Positions 24,801 through 36,522 of a stretch of DNA of 64,000 nt are shown piece after piece (the first letter of the stretch is position 1; the number at the start of each line of letters is the position of its first letter). Source of the DNA: Jacaranda mimosifolia. Its lineage: Eukaryota; Streptophyta; Magnoliopsida; Lamiales; Bignoniaceae. The notes beneath the pieces were generated by a model. It was not told the DNA's origin. It saw nothing but the letters and a program-made list of their open reading frames with translations, and ran no database searches. Position numbers and translations under genes: made by a program. The DNA is taken from positions 10,815,001 to 10,879,000 of the forward strand of contig CM032126.1 of NCBI GenBank assembly GCA_018894105.1. Direction: 5' to 3'.

Positions 24801-27800
24801 TGGGCTGCAGTCGTTTAAATTAAAATCCATTAGATGCACATGGATTTAGTTAAGGATTTGGTGTTTCAGGTCCAGGGAATGCTGGTTCTGTTTGTCAAGC
24901 CCCAGTGTGGAGTCGCATCTAATCACTAGCATAGGCGAATATTACTATTGTGCACTAGCTAAAGGATCGTTAGTCCAAGATCATGTGCTGATAATACCCG
25001 TAGAACATTTGCCGAACACCCTGTCTCTACCACTAGAATGTGAAAAAGACTTATCTAGACTCCAGAGCAGCCTTAAAGCTTACTTCAAGAGACAAGGGAA
25101 GGAAGTAGTTTTCTTTGAGTGGGTTTCTAAACGTGGAACGCATGCCAATCTTCAGGTGTGAAAAGTTCTACTCCCTGTTTCTATGCATGCTTTACCAACC
25201 TTGAAATGTTTTCTAAGTTGCTTTGTTCTAATATATTTGAAATACATAATTCGTTTGCTTTCCCTGGTATTATTTTTGCTAGTTTTCTTGTTTTATCATT
25301 TTTCTGTTTTCAAGTTGTGCAGACTGTTACTCTCGTAAAATAAGTGGAAATCATTTTTTCCTGCTATAGAGTAAGCAATATTACAGTGTGAGTAGTGCCA
25401 CCTACTGATGATTAGCAATTGATGGATGTTCAGTTGTTTGAATCTAATTCCTTTTTTTATACGATGTATTTCATATTTCCTGTATGACCTTAATGATTGT
25501 GAAGGCTATATTAATTGCAGGCTGTTCCTATTCCATCATCCAGAGCATCTTCTGTTGAACATATGTTCAATTTAGCTGCCAAGAAGTTGGGTTTTACATT
25601 TGCAGCGGTTAAAAGTAAGCTTTTCTACCTTGACCTACTGCATATCTGTATTATCTATTAATGGCCCAATGTTTAAGTGCTTTAGATGTCTTTACAGTTA
25701 TTGGCTTTTGGTTAGCCTGGGATTTTGCGGACATCTAAACCTTGGATTGAAGCGCTATTAGCCCAATCTGTGAAAATTTGAACAAGCAAGATTGTCACAT
25801 GATAAGTACTTGAATTTGAAGTCTTCATGTGTGTTTTTTGATTAAATAAAAATGTATAATGATATAAATTACGAAGTAGATGTGAAATATAACTGGAAGA
25901 AATCTCCTAGCATCACAAATCTCATGTTTACGAGAATCGAGTCAAGCATTGCAACTAAAGTAAGTATATAATTGAGAGTGAACAGTTATTTAATACGAGA
26001 AAGAAAATCACACGATGAAACTCTTAAACTGGAGAAAAATGAAGTTAATTCATCTGAAAATTACCTAACAAAGGCGTCTGAAAACTTATTTACAGATCTA
26101 GTATAATCACAGCGAGTTGAACACTTCTATTATCATGTAAAAAAATGTTTGCTATAGTGGAGCTTCTTGGCTCCAGAATGAGCACAAGGGTTCACTTTCA
26201 AACTCTGTAATTGTAATATCTTCTTTGACAATATAATGCTTTTCCTCATAAATGTTACGAGCAAGATAGGAAGTTTTGAGACTATTCCACTATAAAAAAT
26301 GATTACTGTCAAAGCTTGCACTACATGTACTCTATTGAGGCTCTAGCCTGAGTACTAATAACTTTCGTTGTAACCCTTTACATCTTTATATGGACTGGAT
26401 GCCTGCTTTCTTGAAGCAACATTACTCATCTTATTTAAGCTCCCGTGAAATTTACGTATACAATATGAAATTTAAGATAATCATCTAATTAGTTCCCGTG
26501 CTGACTGTTCTCCAGAATGCTAATATTAATAACTTTGTTGCATGAACATGTACAATCTTTCCTGATATTCAAACAGAATTTTTCAGTCTAAGATCACAAA
26601 CTTGCAATTATATCAAAGTGAAACAAGCATCTTTAGGGTCATCTATGGTGCTTTCGGGTACTTGATTGTTAGGATCTCCATTCTTCCTTTTCCTCTCTTG
26701 ATGTTCTGAGAGCATAATTTCTTATGGTCTAAATTTGAAGATGCAAATTGATATATATATATATATATTTTTTTTTTTGGTGTGTGCGTATGTGTCCTGT
26801 TCTTTCTTTGATGCAGGATCTCATGCATATGGATACATTTATATTTGACAGATTATGCACATGGATTTCTCATACATATTTATAAAATCATTATAAAGTT
26901 ACAGTTTCAACTTTTAGTGAGCAATCCTTTACCACGGTACAAGAACATAGAAATCATAGAAGACTTACTATGCATTAAAATATGAGACAAAGTTGAAAAA
27001 CTTAGGTCCCGTTAGGTTTTAATTTCAAAGCCCATTTTCATATTTTCTACTATTCCAAAAATGAAATACATCACTTTTTACATATTTTCACCCAACATCA
27101 TTTTCATTTTCAAAACACATTTTTCAATAACTTATATATCTTCTCTCTCTCTCTCTATTCCATTATTTTTATATCTCTCCATTTACAACCAATTAAAACC
27201 AACATAATCATTACTTTTCCAACAATCTATCCAAATATAAACTCATTTTTAATTCATTTCCACTAACTAACTTTTCAAATTTTAAAATGATAGAAATGAA
27301 AATAAAACCAAACAGGCCCTTAATTTGCTCTCCTCTATTAGAATCAAATATGCATATCTTTAATTTTTTATGCTCCAAAAGTAAAAATGATGCTGAAGGA
27401 AAAATAAAGATTTGAAGAGGGCTAGAGATGAGTATTTTAGTAAAAAGGAGAAAAACTCATCCAAGTCGTAAGTACCCATTTTTTCTGTAATGTAATATAT
27501 AGGTTTATGTTGTTATTACTTATTACTATTACCCAAGGGAAATATATTTCATCATACTTCTTTTTTATTACAGGAATATTCCACAATGAGAATAATAAAC
27601 TAGAACCATAGTTGTTAAGAGCGCAAGGCGCGCTATAGCGCAAAGGTCTCTTGGGGCTATAGCGCATAGCGCAGCGCGAAGCGCGCGCTTTGTTGCAGTA
27701 TAGCGCAACGTATGAAAATTATCTTCATTTTCTATGACATAGTTATATACCAAGAATGCTCATAAATTCAAACAATTATAGAACATAAAAGCTACTAAAT

Positions 27801-30800
27801 ATTATAAACTAATAATTAAAAAAAAACTCAATTAGTTCAACAATCTCAAACAAACAAGTTCAAATTAAAGTTTTATAACAAGTTTAATCATCATCTTCAA
27901 ACTCTTCCTCCCCACTCAACTCTTCTGGTCCATCACCATTAGAACAAGACTTATAACCTTCATTATCCTTTTCTTCTTCCTCCTCTTCAGTGTCATCAAA
28001 ACTCATCTCATCTTCTTCTTCATCTATAATACGCAACGTCGACGAAGAAGTTAACTTTTCTTTTCCCTTTGCTTGCATTTTCTCCTTGCCTTTGGAAGTA
28101 GTTGCCTTAGGCTTAACTTTGCTTGGCCTTCTCAATAAATCACTTTTAGATCGAGAAGCTCGAGATCTAAAAGTGTAGGCACCTTTATTAACTCCAGTGG
28201 CATTTGCAACATCATCCCATGTTAAATCATCATCACCAAACACCCTAATATCATCTTCATCTTCATCCTCATCCATCCTCCCCACCAACCATTCATTTTC
28301 ATCATCCACAGAATCCAAGATGATTGGATCAATGGAGTCACACTTGTCATATCGACGAAGCAAAGACCGATTGTACTTGATGTAAACTAAATCATTCAAG
28401 CGTTGTTGTGCCAATCGGTTTCTTTTCTTGGAATGAAGCTGTGGAAAAAGTCATACACCGTAAATTATTAACACAAAAAGTTATAATAAATTAATAAGTA
28501 AATAATTTTAGAAAATATTTCGAACTTACATGTTCAAAAACACTCCAATTTCGTTCACAGCCGGACGAGCTGCAAGTAAGACTAAGAATTTTGATGGCAA
28601 GTTTTTGTAAATTTGGTGTTGAAGATCCAAATGAACCCCACCATTCAGCTAACAATCATAAAAAAAAAAAAGGAAAAAACATAAAGTTAGTAAAGTTGCA
28701 TAGAAATTAGAATATAGATAATTATAACCTATTGCATTCACATATTACCTGGTGCTACCAACTTTCTTTGCCTCTTTGCCATAGCTAAGGAAAAAGTTCC
28801 TTCAGCTTTCTTGTAAATTATGAGCTCATGAGCAATGGCATCTTGTGCAGAAGTATCCTTCACCAATCTATCTATGCAACCATACAAACCCGACATGACT
28901 TCGGTATCTTGTTCAATCTTCTCATTATCATAAAAGAAGTACGGGTTCAAGTAATAACCGGCCGCATGCAATGGTTGGTGAAGTTGACAATTCCATCTTC
29001 GATCAATAATATCAAAAATTTCACTATACCTTTCTTCACTCTTCCCAAACGCAAGGGCAATCTTCTCTTTAGCACTATCCATTGTCTCATAAATATAACC
29101 CATCGGAGGTTTTTTCTCTCAATCAACCAATCGAAGAACTTCAATTAGAGGCCGGCAAGCTTCATTGCATAAGTTACATGCCTCCAAAATCCAGTCATCA
29201 AGATAATTTTGGCTACATTTTTGCCTGCTTGCTCCTTTGAAAACTTGCTCTTGTTCCATTCATCTGAAGTGAACATCTTCCTCAAATTTGGTTTTTGCTT
29301 ATGAAAGCTCCTCAATGTCAAGAAAGCAGTTGCAAAGCGAGTATTTGCAAGCCTAACCATTTCCTTTTGACCCGTAAATTCCCTCATCATGTTCAACACC
29401 TGGGTTCGATTGTAGATGTAGCCATTGACTGCTATTGCCCTTTCAAGCGTTTTCTTCAAATCAGGTATCTTAAATATATCTTCATACATCATATCCAAGC
29501 AATGTGCAGCACATGGAGACCAATACAAGTGTTTATATTTCTCCATCAACTTCTCTCCGGCTAGAACATTTGAGCTTGCACTGTCGGTGACAATCTGAAC
29601 TACATTTTCCTCTCCAATACGCTGCACAAAGTCATCTAACAACTCAAACATCTTCTCACCTGTGTGTGAGTAGTTGGATGCATCCACAGATTCTATGAAC
29701 ATACTTCCTCTTGGAGTGTTCACTAAGAAATTAATCAAAGACCTCCCTTTTCTATCTCTCCAACCATCAACCATCAAAGTGCAACCAAATTTCGCCATCT
29801 CTTCCTCATGCTTTTTCAAAATATTCTTTGTGTGCTCCACCTCTTTCTTCAAAGAAGTAACTCTTACCTCGTGATAAGTTGGAGGTTTCATTCCCGCGCC
29901 ATATTGCCCAATTGCTTTAATCATAGGTGCAAAGCTATCATAATTAACCACATTGAATGATATACCGGCATCATACATCCACCTTGCAAACTTTTGGACT
30001 GCATTGCCCCTCAATTTCTTTTTTGTTTCATTGAATTGAGAAGCACTTTCACCTTTCTTTCTCTCCTTGACTACTTCATCGGCATCTTTTGTGAAAAACC
30101 AATCAATCGGGCCCATTTGCTTTAATTTTTTGGTCGACATAGATGTTGATCGATTCGACCCGTGACTAGAAAGTGAACCCATGGACCTCTTCACAATTGA
30201 TTGCACCTCCACATCTTCTTCATCTTGTTCTTCCAATTCTTGATCGGCAATGTCATCAAAATGAGGTATTTTATCAATTGTGTTCTTCACCTTTTGCTTC
30301 TCTTCTAAATGTTCTTTCATTTCTTGCTTAACACATTCTGGTACTTTCTTACACGCTGCGGCATTTCTATATCCCCCCACAAGATGTTTATGCCTCGATA
30401 TCCCTCCTTTTGTCACTTTATTGCAATAGTTGCACCTTATACCTTCATTGATGTTGTTTGGATTAACCAAACTCCCGTGATTCCATCCGGGATCCTTTTG
30501 ATTTGTTGCCATTATACAATTTATACTACCTGCTGAAAATTGAAATTGAAGAACTTTCAGCATAATATTCTTCATATTTCATCATATGCTCATCAAAAAC
30601 TTTACTATAATTAACTTATTTTAACAACTTCAACATGCAAATAATAAAAAGAATAAAAAACAGCAATTACAAATCTGTTCCACTTCCACAGACTGAAAAG
30701 AGAAACAAAAAAAAAAAAAAAAAAAAAAATTGGAACAGAAGTACAGAACAGACTGAAGCAGAAAAATAAGAAAAGTTTAGATAGAAATAAGAAGAAATAA

Positions 30801-33800
30801 AAAGTTTAGATAGAATTCAACGAGCAGATAAAAATAAGAAAACTTCAAACACATAGTCACATGCACTATAAAATAGTTGAAGCAAAAAGAAAGAAGTGGA
30901 AGAAAATGGGGAAAACGAAAAAAAAATGGAAGAGAAGAGGAAATAAGAGAGAAGGAAAAAGAAAGGGAAAAAAAGAAACAAAAAAACTAACCTGGCGGCG
31001 CCGGCAGCTGCAGGGGCGGTGGCCGGCGGCAGTGAGGGTGGCGGGCGGCGGCAGCGGTGGTGGTGGCCGGCTGTAATGGTTGCGGTGGCAGAAGTGGGTG
31101 TGTGGGGAGTGAGACTGAAGACAGAAAACTGAAGACAGAACTGACTGAAAAAAAAAAAGCCCTAAGCTACCCACTTAAACCCCCAAAACACATTCTGCCC
31201 CTGCCTTAGCAACAAGGCGCCCAAGGCGCGCGCCTCGCGCTATAGCGCGCTGAGGCGCGTGCCTCAGCGCACTTCGGAGCGCAAGGCCCTGCGAGGCGCA
31301 AGGGCTGCGCCTCGCGCGCCTTTTATAAGTATGACCAGAACAAGATTGTAAAACAGCATACTTAATAATTGGGAAACAATAAGTAAGCATAAGCTTTTGC
31401 CAACTGAGCTGGGTCTCATTGGACAAAATTAAGTTGTGTAATTTTGGTTAAATATTTGAATTCGGGCCTTTTTCCAAATATATTTGTTGGGAATAGTAGA
31501 CAATTTCTGCTGAAGATAACAAATATCTCATTTTGAACAATTGTGTTGATATCCCCTAATGACAGACAGATGTTGCATTTAGGCCTCATTTCGATCATAC
31601 CTGGCCTATGTCATATGAAGGAAGTAGTCCTGGGAATATGTTCAAAAGCTGGTGCTAGAATTGTTGAGCATAGAAACTAATAATTTTTCAGTTTTCTTAT
31701 AGTCATCATGTTTTTCAGTTGAGCGCAATCCTCAAAAACATTTAAATTCCTGTCCGATTGAAACTTAAATTTTAATGCTCAAATGCATCACTAGAAATAG
31801 ATCTGGAAGATGAATTAAAATTAAGGATGAATTTGACCCCTGACATGATCGTACGATGACTTCATAAAAAGCAGTGATAGTTCAGCATTGGTCCACTCTG
31901 TTTGCTTATAGTAAATTCTGTTACATTTTTGGGAGTAGCTTTAGCTTGTTAGCAATGGATATATAATTAACTTGACTAATGATCAACTAAGCAGTCAATT
32001 TACTTTTCTTTGCCGAGTGCCTATGGTCCAATAGCATAAGTCTCTCACATAATGTAAGAGGTCAAGAGTTCGAACTCTAACAGATTCTTGATGTGCATCT
32101 GTATAAATAATAATTAAAAAAAAAAAAAGACATTAAGTAGTCAATGGAGTACATTTCCAGTGGGAGTAAATTCAATAGCAAGGGTGAGACCTAAACAAAG
32201 TAGTTATTATATAATTCCTTCTTTCAGGGTTTGACCAATCAAAGACTTAACTACCTTATAGTTGAGAACTGTTGCTTTTAAGAGTTGCTGCTTTTGGCTC
32301 TTCAAGTCTGCAATAATTAGTTATTTACAGAGAATATGTGTGTTTAGACATTAGGCTGTCCGAGATGAACAATATGTTAATTCTCTGTGAGTTGCTCTAA
32401 GCGAACTAGAATATTCCATATTGCGAGAAAGGAACATCATAAAAATCTTAAAAATAGCTAATTAATAATATGCTGAGTATGAGATAAAAAGGAAAATCTC
32501 CATGGGAAGGGTAAAACCCCTAAGTCCTAAAGCTCAATGTAGTTCCTGTACTGAGATATAGAGATCCATATATGCATAGAAGAAATTGATGTGTTAATAT
32601 ATGGCGAATGTGATGTCCAATGGATGAACTTACTGAGGAAATGAAGTTACCTTTTCAGCATACCATGCCATTGCAGTTATCTTGTTTGCACTCTCCTTAA
32701 GGTATGGGCAATTTTGTTTGTCGAAGTAGTTGTTCATGATTTTGACTTGGACTTGGATATCTTGTGAATCTGTTGGCCACTTGATTGGCGGTTAGGAACT
32801 TGGTCAATTTCAGTTAATATATCCATTAACTTGGCCTCTTGAGCTTTCCCTTTTTCTTTTACCATTTTCTCGCAAAGCATTGAAAGAGTTTTGAGCGTGT
32901 TTGACTTTTTGGTGTATGGACATGGGTTTGAAGGGTGTCTGACTGGTCATGGATCAGTTTGTGAGTTCTTAAATTGCATTTGATGCTTACTATTTTTCAA
33001 ACAAATTAATCACAAGTTGCTTGTGCTAAAATCTCTTGCTGTTATATGGCCTCCTTCGTCCATCATCATTAATTGTGTTAACATTAAAATACATCCTTAA
33101 TAACTGGCTAGGGAAAGCTCAACTTTATTTAGCTGTGAACTTGATGCCTAAGTTTTGCTACCTCCATGAACATGATGTTTAGGATTAGACATCTATCACT
33201 GACAACATATATCTTCTTAATATTCTTCAGTGTACTGAACAACATGTACTTATGTTTTTACTGATTAAGACTTGTGCAATGTTGAAAGTGGATAAAGATC
33301 TCTGTAAAGTTTTAGATTCTTAATTTGAGCTATGCCCAAACCTCAGTAAGAATGCACCTCTTATCTTAAGGTGCTGCCAATATTTCTTCAGGTCTATGTT
33401 CATTCCTTGCCAATTGTAATTCCAAAATCTCTAAGAATGAAAATTAATTTGTGTGTATTTGTCACAAAACAAATCCCCTGTATCATGTTTTTTTTTTCTT
33501 TTTTTTTTTTTTTTCTGATCATTGCAGATGATGACAATTTGGAAGGACGGAAATTGTTGGGAATGCATCTTGATAGAAATCAGAGTTTATTTTATGTGGA
33601 AGTTCCTGGGGGAACAATCCTGTCCCATGTTGTTGAGGAGAATGAAAAATTTCCTGTTCAATTTGGTCGAGAGGTAAGAATATGAAACTGATAAAAATCA
33701 AGGGTTATAGCCCTCTCTTTTGAAACTTGTAAGGGTGCCTTGTCATTCTACGTCATACTAGATGCTTGTTTTCTATGTTTTTTGCTTATAGTGGGGATCA

Positions 33801-34963
33801 GATAATTTTATGTCTTTGCTTCGCTACAATATTATCATACCCCGCCTGACACAATAGGACTCTTGGCTGAACACCTGAACCCAGTCTAATGGGAACCGTT
33901 AAGAATAATGACAAGGCTCTCTAACAAATGAAATAAGTTGTGATTGCAACTACAATCTACTAGCAAAATACAATTTTCTTTTCATGTGCATTATCATGTT
34001 TGGTGATACCAGATTTTTTTCCCTTAAAGGAAGCAGTCCATTTTCTTTTATGTTATCTATCAGATGCTGAATCTTCAGAGCATCATAATATAACAGTTTT
34101 TTGACATGTTCGAAAACATATATCGAAGGTCAGTCACCCTTTTTGTCCTAATTCCACGTCATAAATTTGAGTATTCTCTTCTTTGAAACCAGAAACAAGT
34201 TGCACCATGATCGGTGTCCAAACTACGTGTTTGAATATTTTTCTTTTGACCTAGGTAATTATTAGCTGTAAATATAGTAATCCAACTGAATTGTGCTGAT
34301 TGACTTTTTCAGGTAAAAAAAAGGGCCTTCTGGAGCTTTATTTTTATGTCCTTCACCATCTTCAAATTAGTTTTAACTCACTAAATGGCAGGGCTTCTTC
34401 TCTCTCTTCTTCCAGTGTGAACTCTAATACATGGATATTGTTTTAACTAGATAGTTACCTGTCAAACAAAGTTTATCCAGCTGGTGAAATACATGAAGTA
34501 CAATACGAACCATCTCAAGTTAGTGACCTATTGGAATATCACCTACATGATGAGTAGGCGGAAAAGGATGGATTAAATTGGGAACCCCTGAATCTCACGG
34601 CAGTCTGCCAACTGTCGCAGAGAGGAGTTTTTTCATGATTGGCTATAGTCTATGGTCATTTGTCCTATTTTCCCCTTGAGATATTTAATTTAATATTAAT
34701 CTACATGTTTCCATTTATCCTGCAAATAATTCCATATTTTGGCTTCTTTAACAGAGCTTTTAGTATAACCAGATAATACTCATATTGGTTGGTATCACGC
34801 ATGTATTTATTACTTCCTAAAATTGTCATTGCAGGTTTTGGCTGGATTGTTGAATATGGCTGATAAGGCTGATTGGAGGAATTGCCAGCTCAGTAAAGAT
34901 GAAGAAACAAAAATGGCTGACAATTTTAAGAGTCAATTTAAGGAGTATGATCCAAATATCTGA
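18845..34963 (+). CDS. C3H64: CWF19L1/Drn1-like protein, CCCH zinc finger 64 type
   Basis: Ten exons join in frame to 607 codons plus stop: 18845-18919, 19025-19298, 22000-22129, 22254-22373, 23988-24105, 24298-24749, 24870-25155, 25521-25614, 33528-33673 and 34835-34963. All junctions are GT-AG except intron 3 (AT-AC). The N-terminus (RILLCGD, about residues 5-11; FDALLCVGQFF) is the metallophosphatase-like part of CWF19L1. Two C-x8-C-x5-C-x3-H zinc fingers lie at residues 316-335 and 348-367. CwfJ_C_1 follows with a HIT-like HVLIIPVEH (428-436), and CwfJ_C_2 covers about 515-600 (FYVEVPGG, FGREVLAGLL, ADWRNC). From family knowledge, yeast Drn1 and human CWF19L1 associate with late spliceosomes and lariat debranching; a nuclear role here is inferred. 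Length is close to the Arabidopsis protein. ATG 18845 has no competing upstream start. Confidence 0.92.
18938..18970. repeat. (CG)n(CA)n alternating tract in intron 1
   Basis: Intron 1 is only 105 bp and contains an uninterrupted alternating purine-pyrimidine tract of about 33 bp, CG repeats followed by CA repeats. Such tracts are length-variable and can adopt Z-DNA under negative supercoiling. Confidence 0.9.
20004..20991. repeat. Segmental duplication inside intron 2
   Basis: About 300 bp at 20004-20301 recurs at 20611-20991, both starting near CCTCATAATCTGGCACTTA and ending near CTTTACCATTTC. The second copy holds a further tandem duplication of about 94 bp (starts near 20780 and 20874, AAAGGCCCAATTGAGTTATG). 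Open frames on either strand here are duplicated shadows, not genes. Confidence 0.85.
22130..22253 (+). other. U12-type AT-AC intron (intron 3 of the CWF19L1-like gene)
   Basis: The intron begins ATATCCTTG, 8 of 9 with the U12 AT-AC donor ATATCCTTT, and ends CAC. TTCCTTCAC at 22235-22243 matches the U12 branch site TTCCTTRAC at 8 of 9 positions, and its branch adenosine at 22242 lies 11 nt before the 3' splice site. Joining ...TTC TTG AC to T AAT GAA TGG gives FLTNEW, which continues the family sequence in frame. No GT-AG pair at this position does so. Confidence 0.85.
27005..27319. mobile_element. Tourist-like (PIF/Harbinger) MITE
   Basis: The left end GGTCCCGTTAGGTTTTAATT pairs with the right end, whose reverse complement is GGGCCTGTTTGGTTTTATTT. 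This is the familiar Tourist terminal motif. TTA is duplicated on both sides (27002-27004 and 27320-27322). It is 315 bp with no coding capacity and holds a (TC)n run near 27140-27155. Confidence 0.8.
27629..27715. repeat. Left subterminal GCGC-rich palindromic repeats of the hAT element
   Basis: Repeated GCGCAAGGCGCGC, CTATAGCGC and GCGCGAAGCGCGCGC motifs form overlapping palindromes. In hAT elements, subterminal motifs of this kind are typically transposase-binding sites. The GC content contrasts sharply with the AT-rich surroundings. Confidence 0.75.
27884..30512 (-). pseudogene. hAT transposase (BED finger, DUF659, hAT dimerisation), lightly broken
   Basis: Three minus-strand exons are inferred: 30512-28749, 28648-28530 and 28438-27884, with canonical GT-AG junctions that keep phase. 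The first exon starts MATNQKDPGWNHG. It has a BED-like finger (RCNYCNKVTKGGISRHKH), an acidic linker, and a DUF659 core with LMVDGWRDRKGRSLINFLV, IVTDSASSN and YWSPCAAHCLDMMYEDI. Exon 2 carries the C-terminal dimerisation signature LTCSSSGCERNWSVFEH. Exon 3 ends in a Ser/Lys-rich and then highly acidic tail. Two defects are seen: a one-base frameshift near 29148-29152, giving TAA at 29145, and an in-frame TGA at 29119-29121. Otherwise the frame is open. Confidence 0.9.
31206..31324. repeat. Right subterminal GCGC-rich palindromic repeats of the hAT element
   Basis: Motifs such as AGGCGCGCGCCTCGCGC, TATAGCGCGCTGAGGCGCG and GCGAGGCGCAAGGGCTGCGC form a longer counterpart of the left block. The pair shares TATAGCGC and AAGGCGC. 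Just inward (about 31000-31080) the sequence is a GGC-rich stretch in the presumed transposase leader. Confidence 0.75.
32000..32130 (+). mobile_element. tRNA-derived SINE
   Basis: A Pol III B-box-like AGAGTTCGAACTC follows an A-box-like region (TGGTCCAATAGCATAAGTC), and the unit ends in an A-rich tail near 32115-32128. TAAGCAGTCAAT (31988-31999) and TAAGTAGTCAAT (32134-32145) form a target duplication with one mismatch. Length and layout suit a plant SINE. Confidence 0.65.
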
Positions 34964-36110
34964 TTTTTACAAGTTCAGGTACGGTATACCAGAATTCTGA
35001 ATATTGTTTCCATGGTTTCCTGTTGGTTTTGGTTGCTTTCGACATTTAGACCTATGCTAGGACTTGGGGCTGTTTTACTTGTGTAATTGTTGTGCATTAT
35101 CATAAATGAGTTGAACAGACATACAATAACTGTTGAACTCTTAACATTGCTTCAGTTCTTTGTTGATGCCAGGATGCAGCAGTTTTATATATTGCACTGG
35201 TAAGGAGAGAAGAATGGGTGCTTGGGGGCATCCTAATATCAAGATTTGCATACTTGGTCAAATCTTTCAGCGGCCATTCAGAACATACTGTCGCAAGGGC
35301 AAAAGGAATGAGAATATTCACCAATTTATGCGACAATGATTTGCTTCTCAAGTGCAAACATGTCTTCTTTTTGTGCACAATGCGCCGTACTTGTTGTGTA
35401 GAAATCATTGGCGAGCAAGGATGGATATGTTGAGTAGAGGATTCTCAATATTGCCTTGTTTACTTTCCACCTACAAACCATATAACATCCTTTTTTCTTT
35501 CTTTTTTTTTTTTTTTTTTTTTCTTGTGTTGTTATTATTATTATGACGATGATCATCATCATCACATCGTCAGAGATCGATGCATGCCATGTACTAAGGA
35601 CATTTTCTGTGATGACAGGATATGAGCAGCATAAACTGAGCATGAAGATAGGTGGTAAATTAAAATATAAATACAACAATGATAAACAGGAAATTTATAT
35701 TAACTATTTTATAATTTTAATAAAAGAAAATAGTATACCTGAAACCTAAATGGGTTGGCATGATGAAATTGGGGGAACAGCCAACAGGGGAGCAGGAAGG
35801 TTGGTCCATAAGCATTGTAGTATAGATCGGATGCGAATTATACCGTGAAGTCCAACGTTCACATGTTAGTGGGGAAGGGAACCATACAAAATCACAATAT
35901 TTTTTAAACGGAAGATTACGATTATTTCATCAGCTGGGGACAAAATCTGGATCAAGATTTGTCTCAACAAAATCGGGACCCCATAAATTTTCTTTATAAT
36001 GCATGGGGGACAATTTGGCGCATCTCCTTTACTTCTCTATATTAAAATTGTCATGACTTGCGAGAATAAAAGTTCACTGTACTGATGTAATTTGTTTGTA
36101 TGTTGATATT
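34964..36110 (+). other. Probable 3' UTR and downstream flank of the CWF19L1-like gene
   Basis: After the TGA at 34961-34963, CAG/GTACGG at 34979 and GCCAG/GATGC at 35173 could define a 3' UTR intron of 194 bp. The junction would lie 15 nt after the stop, too close to trigger decay under the usual 50-nt rule. A long T tract lies at about 35492-35522. No single poly(A) site could be chosen. Open frames in both strands here have no motif. Confidence 0.4.
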
Positions 36111-36117
36111 TTTTTCA

Positions 36118-36120
36118 TAA

Positions 36121-36164
<44 letters not shown>

Positions 36165-36171
36165 CAACAAC
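36118..36171. repeat. (TAA)n microsatellite
   Basis: About 14 ATA/TAA units are followed by a short (ACA)n run. Confidence 0.95.
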
Positions 36172-36522
36172 AGTCTTGTTATTTCTTTTTCTTTTTGGAT
36201 TCTAATTTTAAATTATAATTAGCATCAGTTCAGTTCCCTTGGATAAAATTAATAGCAGTATTTATCAAGATAAGGAGATGCAAAAAAATAAAGAATTAGT
36301 GTGTGATGGTAGCATTTTTTTGCGTGTTGGCATTTTTATGGCTTGGAAACAATATTGATGCTAATTATTTTAAGTTAAGCTGAAAAGGAGTAAAATGATG
36401 AGAACATAATTATTTGATTTTCGATACAACCAAATTGAATAATTTATTGCCCAGACTTTATCGGATTTTTTGAAAATAGTGTCCCAAACTCAAAGGGTTA
36501 ATAATTGGGATAATTACAAAAA

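Larger units (their letters stand above)
27607..31333 (-). mobile_element. hAT transposon with 8-bp target duplication, antisense in intron 8
   Basis: The left end CATAGTTGTTAAGAGCGC and the reverse complement of the right end CATACTTATAAAAGGCGC match at 13 of 18 positions. ACTAGAAC (27599-27606) and ACCAGAAC (31334-31341) flank it, a 7-of-8 match of hAT length. Both ends carry dense GCGC/AGGCGC subterminal motifs. The 3.7 kb element encodes one spliced transposase on the minus strand. It is recognisable over its full length, so a relatively recent insertion is inferred. Confidence 0.92.
25615..33527 (+). other. Giant intron 8 (7.9 kb) loaded with mobile elements
   Basis: It has a GTAAGC donor and a TTGCAG acceptor after a 30-nt T-rich tract. 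The exons on both sides join in frame (phase 1). It contains a Tourist-like MITE (27005-27319), an antisense hAT transposon (27607-31333) and a SINE (32000-32130). The parts 25615-27004 and 32150-33527 show no coding sequence, apart from an (AT)n/poly-T tract near 26751-26779. Confidence 0.85.

Noticed and set aside
28140..28175. Hairpin-like CTTTTAGATC...GATCTAAAAG inside the hAT gene
   Set aside because: It lies in an open transposase exon (Ser/Arg/Lys-rich part); the palindrome is short and best explained as coding sequence.
30861..31174. Low-complexity open frames on both strands (Lys/Arg-rich plus; Pro/Ser/Phe-rich minus)
   Set aside because: They lie in the presumed leader of the hAT transposase and come from A/G-rich and GGC-rich composition.
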